In this document: positions 1 through 13,700 of the stretch, one piece after another | Layout of the letters: every line of letters begins with the position of its first letter | Numbering within the stretch: the first letter of the stretch is position 1 | NCBI GenBank assembly: GCA_024734555.1 | Contig: JANPWX010000172.1 | Coordinates: 457,973 to 521,972 of the forward strand | Origin: Trochalopteron elliotii | Taxonomy: Eukaryota > Chordata > Aves > Passeriformes > Leiothrichidae | Reading direction: 5' to 3' | DNA: 64,000 bases | Position numbers and translations under genes: made by a program | The notes under the pieces: model-generated | The model's database searches: none | Told to the model about the DNA's origin: nothing | The model's input: the letters and a program-made list of their open reading frames with translations, nothing else

Positions 1-3000
1 ACTAATCGGTCTGAACAAATGAAATCACAGACTTGCTTTTCCCATCATTCATTTCACAAACAGTAGCAATGTGGTGCACAGCAGGTAGTTCAGTTAAAAC
101 CAGCCTTGTAAAACAAATTTCCCGCAGCCGTTTAAGTGCACTGTGATGGATTCAATGCTTTAGCAACCAGACCATGCCCAGGGGAACCAGGGATGGTTTG
201 GGCGAAGGGAAGTAGGGAGGAGGAGAAATGCTCTGTTACATACATTACAGTAATTAAAGGTTTAGTTACCTTATTGGTTTGGGCATTTTGTTTGTATGGA
301 TCACAGAAATGACTACTGGATTACCAAACCCAAAACATACATAACCATACCCAGTGCTTATCAAGACAGAATACACAGCTCTTTAACTAAAAGTTCCCCA
401 AAGATGCATATTTTATGTAGATCTAAGCAAAATTATCTCTGATAGCTACAGTGGGAAGTCATACATATGCAAAAATAGAACTTATATATTTGTTTCTCTG
501 TGCCCAAAATGCCTATTTTAATGAGATACTTTCCCCAGCAACACCAGCATTAAAATATTTAATATTGAATGTATTTAACACTTACATTAAAAAAATATAA
601 AAAATTCACCTCAGTAAAGTCAAATGTACAAAAATAATGCCATCTGCTGTCTTTAAAATTTTGCTAATATTAAATGAAGGCCCTGAGTAGTTAAAGCCAT
701 ATCCTAAGGGCCTAGATGAACTGGTTTATTTTTATTGTGGCTATATGCTAGTTCAGAGTTATGTGCTGTCCACATCTCCCTGAGAAGGTAACAAAAAATA
801 ATTTTGAGCTTCTTATATTAACTTCTTCAGCATGAACATGAAGAGCCATCTGTCCTAAGTATGTTCTTCCCATCCTCTCTACTCAAAACTACTTTTCGGA
901 CCTGAAAAAAACCCCAAGAATATAAAGAAGTCAAACCAATCTATTTTTTAAAAGGCAAATAAACCAAGAAAAACCAAGAGCGTGGTAAAAGGTAGAATAC
1001 AGGTACATTCACTTAACCCAAATCAAGGCTTTGAGAAGTTACAGTGATAGTCAATGAGAAGACACAAGACAAATTTCTTAAGTTGCTCATGTACCATTGA
1101 CAGGAGCCTAGATAAGAAAGAACAGCACTCATTCATCTTCCAGCATATATGTCACTCCACAGGTATTTCTCAAACCTCATGGAAATATTTGCATAATTAG
1201 AATTGAAAGCCAATTTTTAATGAGGATCAAACCATCAAAAGTTACCCCCTTTTGACCTTCTTTGTCAAAGTAGCTTTGTGGGTTTCTGAGTCACTGACAG
1301 TTCAGAGGCTGAAGAGGAGGAATGCTGACAGATCTATCCTCCTACAGTAAAAATACACAGTGGGAGCAGGTGGTAGTTTTTGCATGTCATAGTGGATGAC
1401 CACCTTCCACAGCATCCTTCTGAGACAAAGAGAGCACAAAGTTGAGCTCATGGAGACGGAGCACTTTGGATGGTTTGTGAAACAGGGACAAACAAGGAAT
1501 ATATGGATTTGTACTTATAAATCTAGAAATTAAATACGCAGCATATCTTTTTGAATAGGAATGTGGTCCAGCAAAACACTTACAGTAAAAGTTTGGAGTC
1601 CTGGTGGACAGTGAAAATGTAGATGTCTTTGCAGCATACTACCATCAGCAAAAAGCTAATGTGACCTGTGTGTATTCCAAGAAAGAGCTGTCACAGAGCT
1701 GTAGGAAAGTTAGATTTCTTTTTCTTACTGACACACTACCTACAACTCTTTTACAATTTAAGACCCATGTTGGTGCATTCGTAATGCTCAAATAAGTGCC
1801 CTGCAGTTGAATCTGCCAGAGAGCACAATCTACATATTCACAGAGTAGATGGAAACCTAAGGTGTTACTTAACAAGCTCTGGAAATATCTATAGAAGAAC
1901 TAAAAGGACAGCCAGAAAAGATCAAAACCAATGGCAGTTCAGTCAAATATCACCTCTCCAAAAGTACCAGACAAGGACATCTGGAAAAGAGGTTATGATG
2001 GCAGATCAAATTTATACTTCTCTCTATAGTCTCCTGCCCCAAACCCACTTTTAGTTCAGGGATTTTTTAGTGCCTCATGTTTCTATGCCTTTAACAATCA
2101 GACATGGATTTATCTCTCATGAATATGTTCAATGTCCTGTAGAATAGTAGCAACAAAGTAGCAAAGATAATAATAAGGTCTAAAAGCTGGAAATGGAAAC
2201 ACAACATATTTAGGGTATGGATTTTGCAGTTGGAATAACTAAAAAATGTAGTGTTGTAATGAGGTTTGTGGACCACCACTTAATCTTAAATCACTTTGAC
2301 AAATACCTGCAAAAACTTACTCTACTTTAAAGGTCTGTTTAGGCAACCAGTCTTTATAACTTAGAAGTCTCCACATGAGCTAAATACACACTGCCTTGGT
2401 TCTGTTTATTGATATCACTTTAGTTCTACAGTTTCAACATGGTGTCTAGCTAGTGCTACAGTTTGTAAAGATGCCTTTCAGGAATCAAACATTTCTGCAA
2501 CAGTTGTTCATAGTTTTTGTTTATTTGCTTTCCCAGAGTTGCTGTTCATTGTTCAAGTCATTGCAAGGTTATAATACCCATAATAATACCCATTGCCTGT
2601 TTCTAATGCATTTTTTCTTTATCATGCTCAGAAGCTTCTGACACAGGCTGTCTCATTCAGATCCCTTTTCTTCAGAGAAAATAAGGGCTTGAATATCCCA
2701 ATTGCAACAAATATGATATTTCATAGAGGGTCACATGCCATTCAGTATAATTTAATGCTTATCTGCATGTATGTTTATCCACATATTTATTGCTAGATAG
2801 TACAGATTGTAACAGAATGTTGTAGGACACAATAATGTACCTTTTACACATCTTGCATCTCTGAAGAACCTTTTAAATCTTTTGTAGAATAGAGAATGAT
2901 AAAATGGGACAACACGAGGCAAAAATAATTGTTAAAACCTTTAAAACCAGCATTGTAAACTAAAAATCAATGCTCAGATATTTCCTAGTGACTTTTGTTT

Positions 3001-4594
3001 CTTTCCCTATTTTCTTTTAAATACTGCCATTAAAAAGAAGAATTACAACTGAAGATGCCCCCTGTGGCTTTCTGTCAGATGCTATCTTATTTGTAAATAC
3101 TTTTTGTGGTTTAATTATTCCCTTTGTTGTTATTTTTTCCCTTGGTTAAAGAACAAGCCTCCAAATTGTTCTGTGATCTTTGTATCTATGCAGATGAGAT
3201 TTGAAAATTAAGGAAACTTGCATTAGCTACATAATTAAGTGCATAAAGAGGTCTGCAGTGCTTTTTGGGGGTGTTTTTATTACTTACAAACACATATAAT
3301 ATGAAACATTTGGGGGTTTAGGATTTAAAGAAATATTTTCGACAAAAGCCCTACTAACGTCAGGTTGTGTAAGCAAGTGATAAATTGCTGCTTTAGTAGA
3401 AAAGCTTTTAGCTTTTCAGTCCCACTGCTCCTGTCCATTTGGCATTACACCTTCAGCCCTTTCATCTACTTTAATGAAATATACAGCTGTCTTTACTTAT
3501 GGCTGGTTTTGTACAAGCATCCCTGGAGTGTGCTGTACAAAACTGAGGTCATGAGCAGGAAGACTGTGAAAGGAACAAATCAGACTGTACACCTGGGACT
3601 GGGAATGTCACATTGCTTGTTCCTAACTGTTGTGAAACCTTGCAGTCCCCACAGAGGCTTTTAGGAACATTTGTATGCAGAGCTGCTGTGGTACAGTTTG
3701 TCATAGAGTTACTGTTGCACTAATCCTGCAAACAGATAAGAGAGGAAGTAACAGGTTATTTGATTCTCCTCTCAGTGTGTGCTCTCTATACATGTCAGGA
3801 GGTTTAAGGATGAAACTTAGCCTATTAACACAGAAGACGTCCTCCTCTTAGAGTGTGTTCACAGGGAACATTGAACAAGGCATGTGCCTCCTCCAGACAA
3901 CCAAAAAATTGCCGGATGAAAAGGTGTCTTCCCCAAAATCTTTAGAGACAGGACTTGTAAGCATTGCTAAGAAGGATTTTACAAAAATGCCCTCAAATTG
4001 TCAGTGGAAACAGAGATGAGAACTTAATTTATTTTTACCTGATTGCCCACTTTGATCACAGGCTGCATAGGCAACAGTCTTGGTTCCTACAAAGGAAATT
4101 GGTTTCAAGGCAAGCGGCACTTTTGTGTCTGTCAATATCCAACACAACCCATCTTCACTTGTTTACTTTTCCCACCATGAAAGCACCGTGAATTCTGCTC
4201 TGCTCACACATTTGGGGCTGTATCATCAAAAAGATACAGAAATACTGCACATTTTTTATATCCCAGAGGTCAGAAGGGCCAGATGTTTGTCTGAACATAG
4301 CTCAGCCAGCCATCACAACCCAAATTCCCAAAGAAGGACTGTCCCCAAAGCCCAAGTACTTCACAGGGGAGATAACAAAAGGGAAAAGTAGAACCGTTTT
4401 AGCACAGACATAAATGCCAGGAAAACCCTGTCCCTGTTTGATGTGCAGCTCACACAATTTTCCCCTCTCTTGCTGTGATAAATTTCTCACTACTAACAAA
4501 ACTACTAACAAAAAGTTCAGTGCTATACCTCAGAGAAATATTTTCATCAGGGCTGCCATTTGAAGAGAAAAATACAGCTCCCCAAATGCACATA
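1..4594. other. 3' flanking DNA, nothing recognised
   Basis: A/T-rich sequence with only short chance open frames (under 100 codons) and no splice-bounded homology that I recognise. Confidence 0.6.
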
Positions 4595-4970
4595 GAGAAT
4601 CATAGAATTCTAGAATTGTTTGGGTTGGAAGGGACCTTATAAAGATTGCCTAGTTACAAACTCCCTGCAATGGGCAGGGACACCTTCCACTAGACTAGGG
4701 TACTCAAAACCCCACCCAAGCAGGCCTTGAACACTGCCAGGGATGGGGTACACAACTTCTCTGTGCAATCTGTTTCAGTTCACGAAGAACTTCTTCCTAA
4801 TATCTTATCTAAATCTTCTCTGTTTCAGTTTGAAGCCATTACCCCTTGTACTATCACTTCATGCCCTTGTAAAAAATCCCTCTCCACCTTTCTATAGGTA
4901 GTGAAAAGCTTCTATAAAGTCTCCCCAGAGCCTTCTCTTCTTCATACTGACTACCCCAACTTCCCTGAAG
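4595..4970 (-). mobile_element. CR1 LINE, 3'-end fragment
   Basis: The plus strand begins GAGAATCATAGAATTCTAGA, the reverse of the CR1 terminal 8-base ATTCTATG repeats, followed by TTTGGGTTGGAAGGGACCTT and then CAGGGACACCTTCCACTAGA, GCCTTGAACACTGCCAGGGA and CTTCCTAATATCTTATCTAA. These are diagnostic of the avian CR1 3' region. About 375 bases remain; the 5' side is truncated, as usual for CR1. Small gaps against remembered consensus indicate an old insertion. Confidence 0.92.
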
Positions 4971-5548
4971 GTTATGTAAACTTATATCAATTCATAGTTT
5001 CCTTGCATAGCACTACATGAAATTTGAAAGGTTCCAAAAGCCTTTAGAAACGTATAAAAATTAATTTGGAAATACATGTCTATTTATTATCTCTCCTAGA
5101 AACTGCCTCCTGGTTTACACTACCACTGGGAAAGTACTAAAAGTATGCAGGGAGGAACATTTCAATCTTAAACACAACTTCAAAAGCATGTAGAAAAGGT
5201 GGGCATTTCTGGACAGATGAAAGTAGAATGAGTTCCTCTCCCGTTGCTTATGATGCTACTTTTCACTCTCATCAGGCTTTTTTCAGGATACCTGTTTCCC
5301 TTAAGTTTTTCTTGTTGCCAATGTCTCACATTGGCAACCCCTCCTGGTTTACTCATCTATTTTCTTCAGTAATTATGGCACCACCAGACCTCAAAGTGCT
5401 CTTCTCGTGCTCAGATATCTGTGGGGCTCAGGTTTCCCAAGCCATTTTAGCCCAGTTTTCTAAAGAAGGAAGACTGATGCAAGTGAAACTTTCAGTTACT
5501 GCTCAATCCCTCAATTTTACCTCAGGAGTTCTACCTCAGCAATTAAAT

Positions 5549-5552
<4 letters not shown>

Positions 5553-5578
<26 letters not shown>
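5553..5578. repeat. (AT)13 microsatellite
   Basis: Thirteen uninterrupted AT units, followed by AATAATTTAT. Confidence 0.97.
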
Positions 5579-5584
<6 letters not shown>

Positions 5585-8500
5585 TTTATCATACATTTTC
5601 TGAAAAGTTCCAGCTGGAGAGAAGGAACAGTCCCAGGTTATCATCTTCCCTCTCTCCCTGAAAATCTGTTGAGTGATATCTGCCCGTTTTCCATTGGGCT
5701 TTTCCTAGCCAGAGTCAAACCTGACAACTCGGCCAGCCTGGGCCCGCCTGGGGATGAGCCATGATGGACACAGCCTGATGATCTGAGGGTGCTAAGCCCT
5801 GGGGAAAGCTGGCATGGGGAGAACCAGGGCCAAGGACAGAGGAGAGGGAGGTTGAGAATAAAATGGGACATGGGGGAAAGATGCAGGCTCTGTTGTAGTG
5901 GACATGAAAGAATTGAAGACAGAAAAATTAACATGGAAATTGCCAATTTAATTAACTGAAAACCAGTTTTCTTAATATCACTGTTCCCAGAACCAAGTGT
6001 TTAACAAAGAAATTAGTATTCAGCAACTCAGTGGTTTTATAATGGTGGTCTGAGAAGAAATGGAAAGAAGTGAAATTTACTTTAAAAAATTGTATTTTAC
6101 TAATGGAAACCGAACTTTAGCCTTATTGGCATCTTTGGACTCTGAAGCCACATTTATTAAGGAAACCATGTCCTCATGCAGAAACTGCAGGCAAAAGGTA
6201 GCTCTGCTGCCTAGCTGTAACCTCAGCAGTCAGCACTGTAGGCATTTTGTTAAAATTAAAGTCTTGGAAGCAGGAACAAGAAACCAATCTGAAAAGTTTT
6301 GGAAAAAAATGCAGAACTGGTTGTGATCCTGATGCACTCCCACAGAACATCTTGAAATCACTTTGCAAAAACCTGCTGCTTCAGGGAGTCATGAGAGGTG
6401 TCACCACAAAGATGGGGAAGGAAAAGAATAACCTGTGAGAGGAAAACAAACACTTTCGCTGCTACCTTCCTTCCCCAAAGGCAGGGGAAGGGCATCCAGA
6501 GGGCTGCCCTTACAGCTTCTTTGGATAAGTTGAGCACAGCCTCAGTGAAGTAATTTTGTGCAGAGAGCACTTGTATTTGCCACTGTTCAGAGGGGTCATT
6601 AATCCCAGTAGTTTTGACTTTCTAATTTACTAGTAGATAATCTAATTTTATAGAATTGACAGTATTCTTTAGCAAACTTGCTGTGCTGTGTAACAATCCA
6701 ATTCCTGGCCTCTCACAAAAAGAATGCACTTGCTTAATTTGATTCTTTTTATTTCTCCTAAAGGTGGATGTACATATGTATATTGCACATGTATATAGGT
6801 ATTGCATTGTAGCATCTAATTAATAAAAATCCATCAATTCTACTGAAAACTGACACGATTTTACTTAAATATGCAGAATTTCCATACTGGTGGTGTGTGA
6901 CATTTTTAGAGAGCAGCAGGTTGGATCTGAAAACACATAGCAGGGTTTGTGCTGTATTAAGTACAGAAAATAAACCAAAAGGAGCAGTTTAATTTCCAGT
7001 GTTGTCTGCAAACATTGCCCTGCCAAATTTCATGGAAATGGGCAGAAGGTTTGATATGCAATATGAGAACGAAAATTTTCTCCAAAAATTAGAGATGGCA
7101 GCAAAATATCTCTTTATTTTCTCCCCTTTAAAGAAAATATATTGTCCTTGCTTTCGTCCTCCCCACAAGAAAAAAATACCCTTCCTTTTTCTCCTCTCCT
7201 GACACCCTTTAATTAATGCTCTTTTTTAGGTGAAGCTAGGCCCTGTGGTTGTGTGGCTGAGTAGATGCCTACCCCTGCTGAGGGATGAGGCACCCTGGGG
7301 AGTACCAACAAAAAGCCCCAGCATCCACCCTGGCTGGGTTCCTATGAATAGTTCACCCTTTCTCTGTAAGAGGCGTGTGAGTGCCTGTGTGTGCCAGATT
7401 AGGAGAGAGAGGAGATACACATGTCTACACGTAAATACAGCACATCTCCAGCAAAATTCAGAATGTTATAGGTGTTGCTAACCCCAAATGGGACGTTACC
7501 CTTGCCAGGAAGCTGGTGTTCAAACATTGTCAATGTTTCTCAACCAAGGCCACCACCACACCAAAACAAAATGAACGGGAGATGCCAAACAGATATGGGA
7601 CCTGCTGCTCAGGACCTTTAGGGCTGGCTGGGCATCCACCACCCTCTGTGGGAGACCAGTAACCTTGGAAGACGGAATGGGCCAACAGGATGTGGGCGGT
7701 GTAGCCAGGGGGTGGGAAGAGTCTTGAGTCTCAAAAAACAAATTTCAGCAGTGAAAGCATGAAATCCAACAGGCACTGAAATACAAATGCATCACTGATG
7801 CCAATAGAGACTTGATCAACACCCAACTACATAAATTTATATGGATTGGTACCTACAGCTATATAAAACCATATAAAATTTTCATATAAAATTTCAGGTA
7901 GCAGCCATGCCAGTTACTTGCTCCTGACACTGCATCTGATACATTAACATGAAATATCATTAAAACAATGCTTTCTTCTCAATTTTCTTTCAGCTGAATT
8001 CTCATCATACTAGGTACACTCAAGAGGGTGCAGGTCACTGAAATAGAGGTAAAATCCAACTAATGCTGCTTGATGTGCGAGGGGACCCCTGTTTGGCCGA
8101 GGCACAATGGAGCAAAGCCTTCAGAATTCTAATACATATGAATAAAATTTTGAAATAAGCTACGTTTTAATTGTGCAGTCTGTCACTTGCAGGAGTATTA
8201 TCTGGAAAATAAACACAAAAATAGATCTGAACTAGCATAGCTGTAGTCAGTCAAATTACACAGGGAAAAACATTCCTGAGGATATATTATATGGAGCAGA
8301 GTACAAGTTCTTAGTTTTGCTCTCTTAAAAATAAGGAAGTACTTACTGACTTGCAAGAAGTTTTAGGAACTCTAATCTAAACCTTCTGACAAGTTTCAGA
8401 TGGAAGAAATGGTGTTAACAGAGCAGAGCTTCCCCTGACACCCTGATGCCTGTGTGCTGGAAGAGCTGCATGGTATGGGTTCTGAATTATACAGCCCACA

Positions 8501-10671
8501 TTCCCATTGTACCCTGTGTTGTATCCTGGTGTGTGTTCACCCTTTAGCATCCTGTGGGTAGGTGTTCCAACACTGAAACCTTGGGTTAACGTCATGATAT
8601 CTGACAACTATTGCACCAAGTGTGAAGGAATCTGGATGAGTTTCCACTCTTAAACAGATCTTCATGCTGTTTTCAGTAACCCAGCAAAATGGTAGCTAAA
8701 GACTTTGTATGATGCCTTTACAGAAAGTACAAGTGCAGAGCATTATTTCAGGATGTATGTGGCAACTGAAGGGCTGATCTGTGGTGAAGACCCTGGTCTA
8801 AGATTCAGGGGGCAGAAATTCAGCTCCCAACTCTCCGCAAGAGTGATTTTCAGCTAAAATCAGAGCCAGTTAAAGTCCCAGATGCTTTGAAGTTAGGAAT
8901 TGCTTCCAAATGCAGCACTGGCTGTCAGCTGCACACACTGGAGAGGGCATCTCCAGAGCAGAGTGAGTGCTGACCACACGTGGCACAGGAAGCTGAGGGC
9001 TCAGGCTCTTGCCTCCCATGCCCCCAGGGCAGCTGCTCTCAGGCACTCTGCTGAAGAGGGAGTGCCATTGCCCCCCACACACCCCACAGCAGCAGTGCCC
9101 CTGTCAGAGGGTTAATAAACCTGCCCCAGCAGTGCCAGTGCTCTTCACCCAGCACCTGCACTCTGAGAATGTAGTGGCTGGAGAGACGAAACAGGAGGTT
9201 TGTGTTGTGTTTCCTTCTCACTGGAAAGGAGATCAAAACCATATCTTATACCTCTTCACATCCTGCCCGGCCTGAATGGGATGCTCTTTTACTTCCTTTG
9301 ATGTCAGAGGGAAAGACATGAGATGTGACTTTGTGGTCCAAATCCTTGGACATCACCTGGGGCTGGGGAGTCCTGGAAGTTTGACCTGGTGTCCGCAGGA
9401 CCTAGTACAAGAGCCACTGAACAAATACAGACAGAGCACAGGGACAAAGCTCTGAGCTCCCCTTACTGCTTCCCAACACACAGCCAAGAGCCTTTAGCAG
9501 GATGCAGAGTCTGGCTCCCTCTTGTGCTCTCTCCTTTTAATAAATTCATTAAGGAAATACAGTGCAGTGGAATATTTTTAAAATGTGACTTAAAAGTACT
9601 TCTAGCCTTGGGCTGGACCCCCAGTCATGCTGCCATGATCTTGAAGCTATTCAGGTGAGGAATTCATTTTCTCACTCATTTGGGTAAAGCATGATTTTGG
9701 ACAGGGAAAAAAAAAAGGCAAAAAAGAACCAAATAAAGGTGAAATGGGATTGCCAAAATGTTTTTCACAGCTTGAGATGTGACAGCCTGGGATGCATGTG
9801 TACAGGGTGGTAGGGAAAGGACTTCTCTGTAGAGATGCCTATTTCAGCCCTCTGCCAGGTATAGGTTAGGGGTTTCCAAGGCAAGAAGCCAAAGCAGTAA
9901 GACTTGACATTTCTAGTGTTTTACAGAAGGTGTCATTGTTGTGCTGTTCCATTTGACAAATTTTTTTCCAGTGTCCAGGATGCTGCAAGTCACTGCAGAA
10001 CATTAATCTTTTTCATTTTCTTTCAGCTACAGCCTATCCCATATTAAGCTCAAGGTTAAATATTTACTGACAGAGAATTTAACTATACATGTAGGCAAAT
10101 ATCACAGGCTAGTCCTCCACTTCATTTCCTTTTAAGGAGGATTAATCAAGTATGTGTGTGTGTAATCTCACAGAATCTAACCTTAAATCACTGGTAATAA
10201 AAGAAAATCTCTGTTTTAACCAAATGTCAATAAAAAGCAGGTTGGAGAGGGCATGCAAGTGGTTATAGAATGTTACCTGCACTCTTTTGCCATGTCCAAC
10301 ATGCCTGTACTTGGTAATGCTTTGATTGTGACACACAGGCTCCCAGGACTAAAGGTGATCCCAGGAAGGTGCCCAGCAGCCATCAGGAACCTGCTGGTTA
10401 CACCTATTCAGCAGTGTCACACTGGTTATCACAAACACCCCAAATATCATGCTTTTCTGAAGGCTGCCTGACATCTCACCCACAGAATTAGAGCAGAGGA
10501 AGTCACTGATATATAAAAAATAAAGGAAGCCTAAAATGGCTTCTGCTATGGTCGCTGAGGAATGACTCAACATGCCAAATGCTCATGTCTTACTGTGATG
10601 TCACACACTTGCAGCTTAACCTCCACAGCCTGCCTCATCTTGCTGCTAGTACTGCTATGGCTGTATGTGAT

Positions 10672-10714
10672 ACTTTTGCTCCAATTGACTTTTTACACTT
10701 TTGCTTCAATTGAC
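10672..10714. repeat. Two-copy direct repeat, 25-base period
   Basis: ACTTTTGCTCCAATTGAC (10672-10689) recurs as ACTTTTGCTTCAATTGAC (10697-10714), one difference in 18 bases. Each copy contains CAATTG. Confidence 0.8.
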
Positions 10715-13700
10715 CTGCTATGATGATGCTAATTTCCTAAATCAAGTTCTACCACAGACAGTTACCTTGCCCACAAATGATTTTTCACTCCACACAAGCT
10801 TTCAGTGAAACAAATGTAAAGCCATGCCATAAAAACAAGAGCACAATGAGGTCAAGACCACCTTTACTGGAGAGAAATGGGCCACTCAAGACTTTGCTAC
10901 TGAGTGAAGAAAAAGAAAAGTCTCATCCCATTCCCTGCCAGAACTAAAATTAGTCTTTCTTAGTCTACAACCAGATTAATGAAATAGTGAATATTGATCT
11001 ACGTGGTTTTTAAATGCAGGATTTACCTGGCATCTCCCACAGATGGGAGATAAGTGCCTTTTGGGCATAAGTGCCTAAAACTTATGACAGCATATGTCTA
11101 TAATATTGTAAGGCTCTCTCCCATATGAGAGGGGCTGAACAGATATCATCCATGTTTGGAACTGCTCTTGCCCAGGTAAGAGCAGTTAAAATGCATTGCC
11201 AGCTCCCAGCTAGTGACACTTAAGGATAGGTAGTCCTCTCTCAAGCAAAGGAGCCCCTAGATGGCATTGTGAGACTCTTCCACACACCAACACTGAGCTG
11301 AGATGGGATATTTCCTGCCTTTTTGTTCCTTTTTATACAAAGTAAATCCCCTAACCTCCCCAAAACAAAACACCCAACCAAACAAAACAAAATAATAAAG
11401 AAAACCAAAAAAATTTAAAACGCCAAGACAACCAGTACACAAACTTCAGTTTATATTACTCAAGCTCACTGGCTTAATAAATATAAATATGTGAAATCAA
11501 GACAGGAAACTTAATATGATACCTTCCCAGCTTGCTCCAGCTAGAAACATCTCTTTGTAGATTAAGACAAGCCAATATATCTTCATTATAAAGTACACTT
11601 CTGCTGTTATCTGTTTTGTGCAACTGCAGTTCTGCCTCAGGTTGGTGCCATTATGTCATATTTAAATTGTCTTGCTTGGCCAAACAACATTTAGGACCAC
11701 CACATTTCCTTTCTTCCTAAACCACTTTACACTCCTTAAGTGAGCTTCAGAAAAGATGCTGTAAGGTAGTCAAACATTAGTCTTTCCACCATAAAATATT
11801 TAGGATAGAAATAGGACTGATACTCAGTTTTTGTTGACCTGAACTGCTCTCTTCTCCATACTGTGGCTGAAGACTGAAAAAACATGGCAGAAGAAAGCAA
11901 AAATTACTCCTGCTCCCCATTAAATATGAAAATATATGTATATACTGTTGTTTTACTGGTAGCAATCAGTTAGGAATGGGGTAGCAGGAACATTAGGATA
12001 TTATTGTCATGTACAGAGCTCACAAATGGTCACTCTCCTGCCTGAGATACATCACCCTCTTTGCAGAGTGTACAAAAAGGCAGGACTGGGAAAAAAGCAG
12101 GAGAAGAGGACTATGATGTGAACCAAAAGAACATCAGAAATCTTGCCCAGAGTGGGAAAAGCAGGAACTAGATTATGGCCCTGGATCAGTGCCTTCTAGC
12201 ACCTCCAGACACTAAACCTCCAAGGTTCACCAATGGTACCTTGTTCAAATGTGTCCACACATTGATTCCTACAACTAGCAAAATTTCCACTGGGCAAGAA
12301 CTGACATGAATCAGGGAAGAGTTGTTTTCTTGCTGGCCACAGAGCACCACAGGGATGAGGACCAGTGCTGCAGCCTCCTGTTTTACCTCCCCTCATCTCT
12401 TCCAGCTGCCTTTTAAGTTCCCTCACAGACATATTTGTTTCTGAGCCTTTCCTGACTCTTTCAGATTTGGTCAATATATGTTTCAAATGCCTAGAAATCT
12501 ATAAGGGAAAAAAAAAAAAAAACAAACAGACATTTTTCTTTAGAAACTAGGTTAAAACCAGTTCTTTTCCCTCAATTGTATCACTCCTAAGTTCTTTCTC
12601 CCACAGGTACTCTCTATGACTCCAGAAGTGACTGCTGGTATAAAGAACACAGCTCAAAAGCAAAATTCAGTGGCATATTTCCCTAATTTGTCAATCAGCT
12701 GATGGTGCAGCCCTATACACAAGACAGGACATAATTTTCTAGGTCCAGTTACCTGGATTTTCGCCACAGTGTGCATTTGTTGGGATTCAGCCCAAGATTC
12801 TACAAACTAAGAATAAAGAGTAGCCCCCCTTCTTTCAATTAAGTGATTAATAGAAAAAAGCCTAAACCAAATAAGCTAAATGCTACTAGAGTCTGAACTA
12901 TTAAGAGCTGGTTGGTATTTTGGCAAAATAGAGATCCAGGGAGTAAACCACTGTCAGTGGCAAGCATTTGAGGAAGACGCGAAGGATCAGACTGGAAATA
13001 TGCCTACCTGTGTCCAGTGAGGAGGCCCCACAGTGGGAACAGCCCCCAGGAAGAGGAGGGTCTGTGTCTACTGAAGCAGGTTGCTCCAAGGAGCCTAAGA
13101 AAAGTGCAGCACCTTTCTCCACCTTTCAAAATGCCTCCTCCATGCTTGCAGTTGTGGACTATATCATCTGTCTCCGTGGAAGCCACCTTCCCTACCCATA
13201 AAACCACCTCATTTCCCAAGAGTAGGCTTATCCAGCCAGCCAGCCAGCACAGGGAACAGACAAGGCAGCAGAGGAGGAACAGCTGTAGAAAGTTCATCAT
13301 CTGGGATGGGCACCCTGCTAAAGAGGAAGATTCTCCAAGTCACACTGATTTCCTCAAAACAGAGTAACAAATGCCTCAAAGTCCATAGAATAGAGCAACA
13401 CCATGACTGCTCCACCAAGCAGAAAATTGGGTGGTTCTCTGGAGACAGAGAGACTGTGGGCAGGCTGTGTCCTGCCACTCTTCAGCTGCCAGTTGTCTCC
13501 ATCAGGCTCTTGCCTCTTTTGCCTTCACTGACTCTTTTACAGTGTATAACTGATTTAGTGAGCACCCACAGGGGAAGCACCGATGGTTTGGGAGTGCCCA
13601 AGTACTGGTGAGGCTCGATCTGGATGGTGCTCCAGTGCCATGTGACGTTGGCCATGTCTCTCTGACTCTCTCTTTCTGAAGTTTCTTCTCCTTAAAACAG

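Noticed and set aside
6060..6326. Plus-strand frame containing CRNCRQK, reminiscent of the CDCA7/CDCA7L zinc-finger start CHQCRQK; CDCA7L is a neighbour of RAPGEF5 in other vertebrates.
   Set aside because: The similarity ends after seven residues, the rest of the Cys-rich domain does not follow, and no splice sites frame it.
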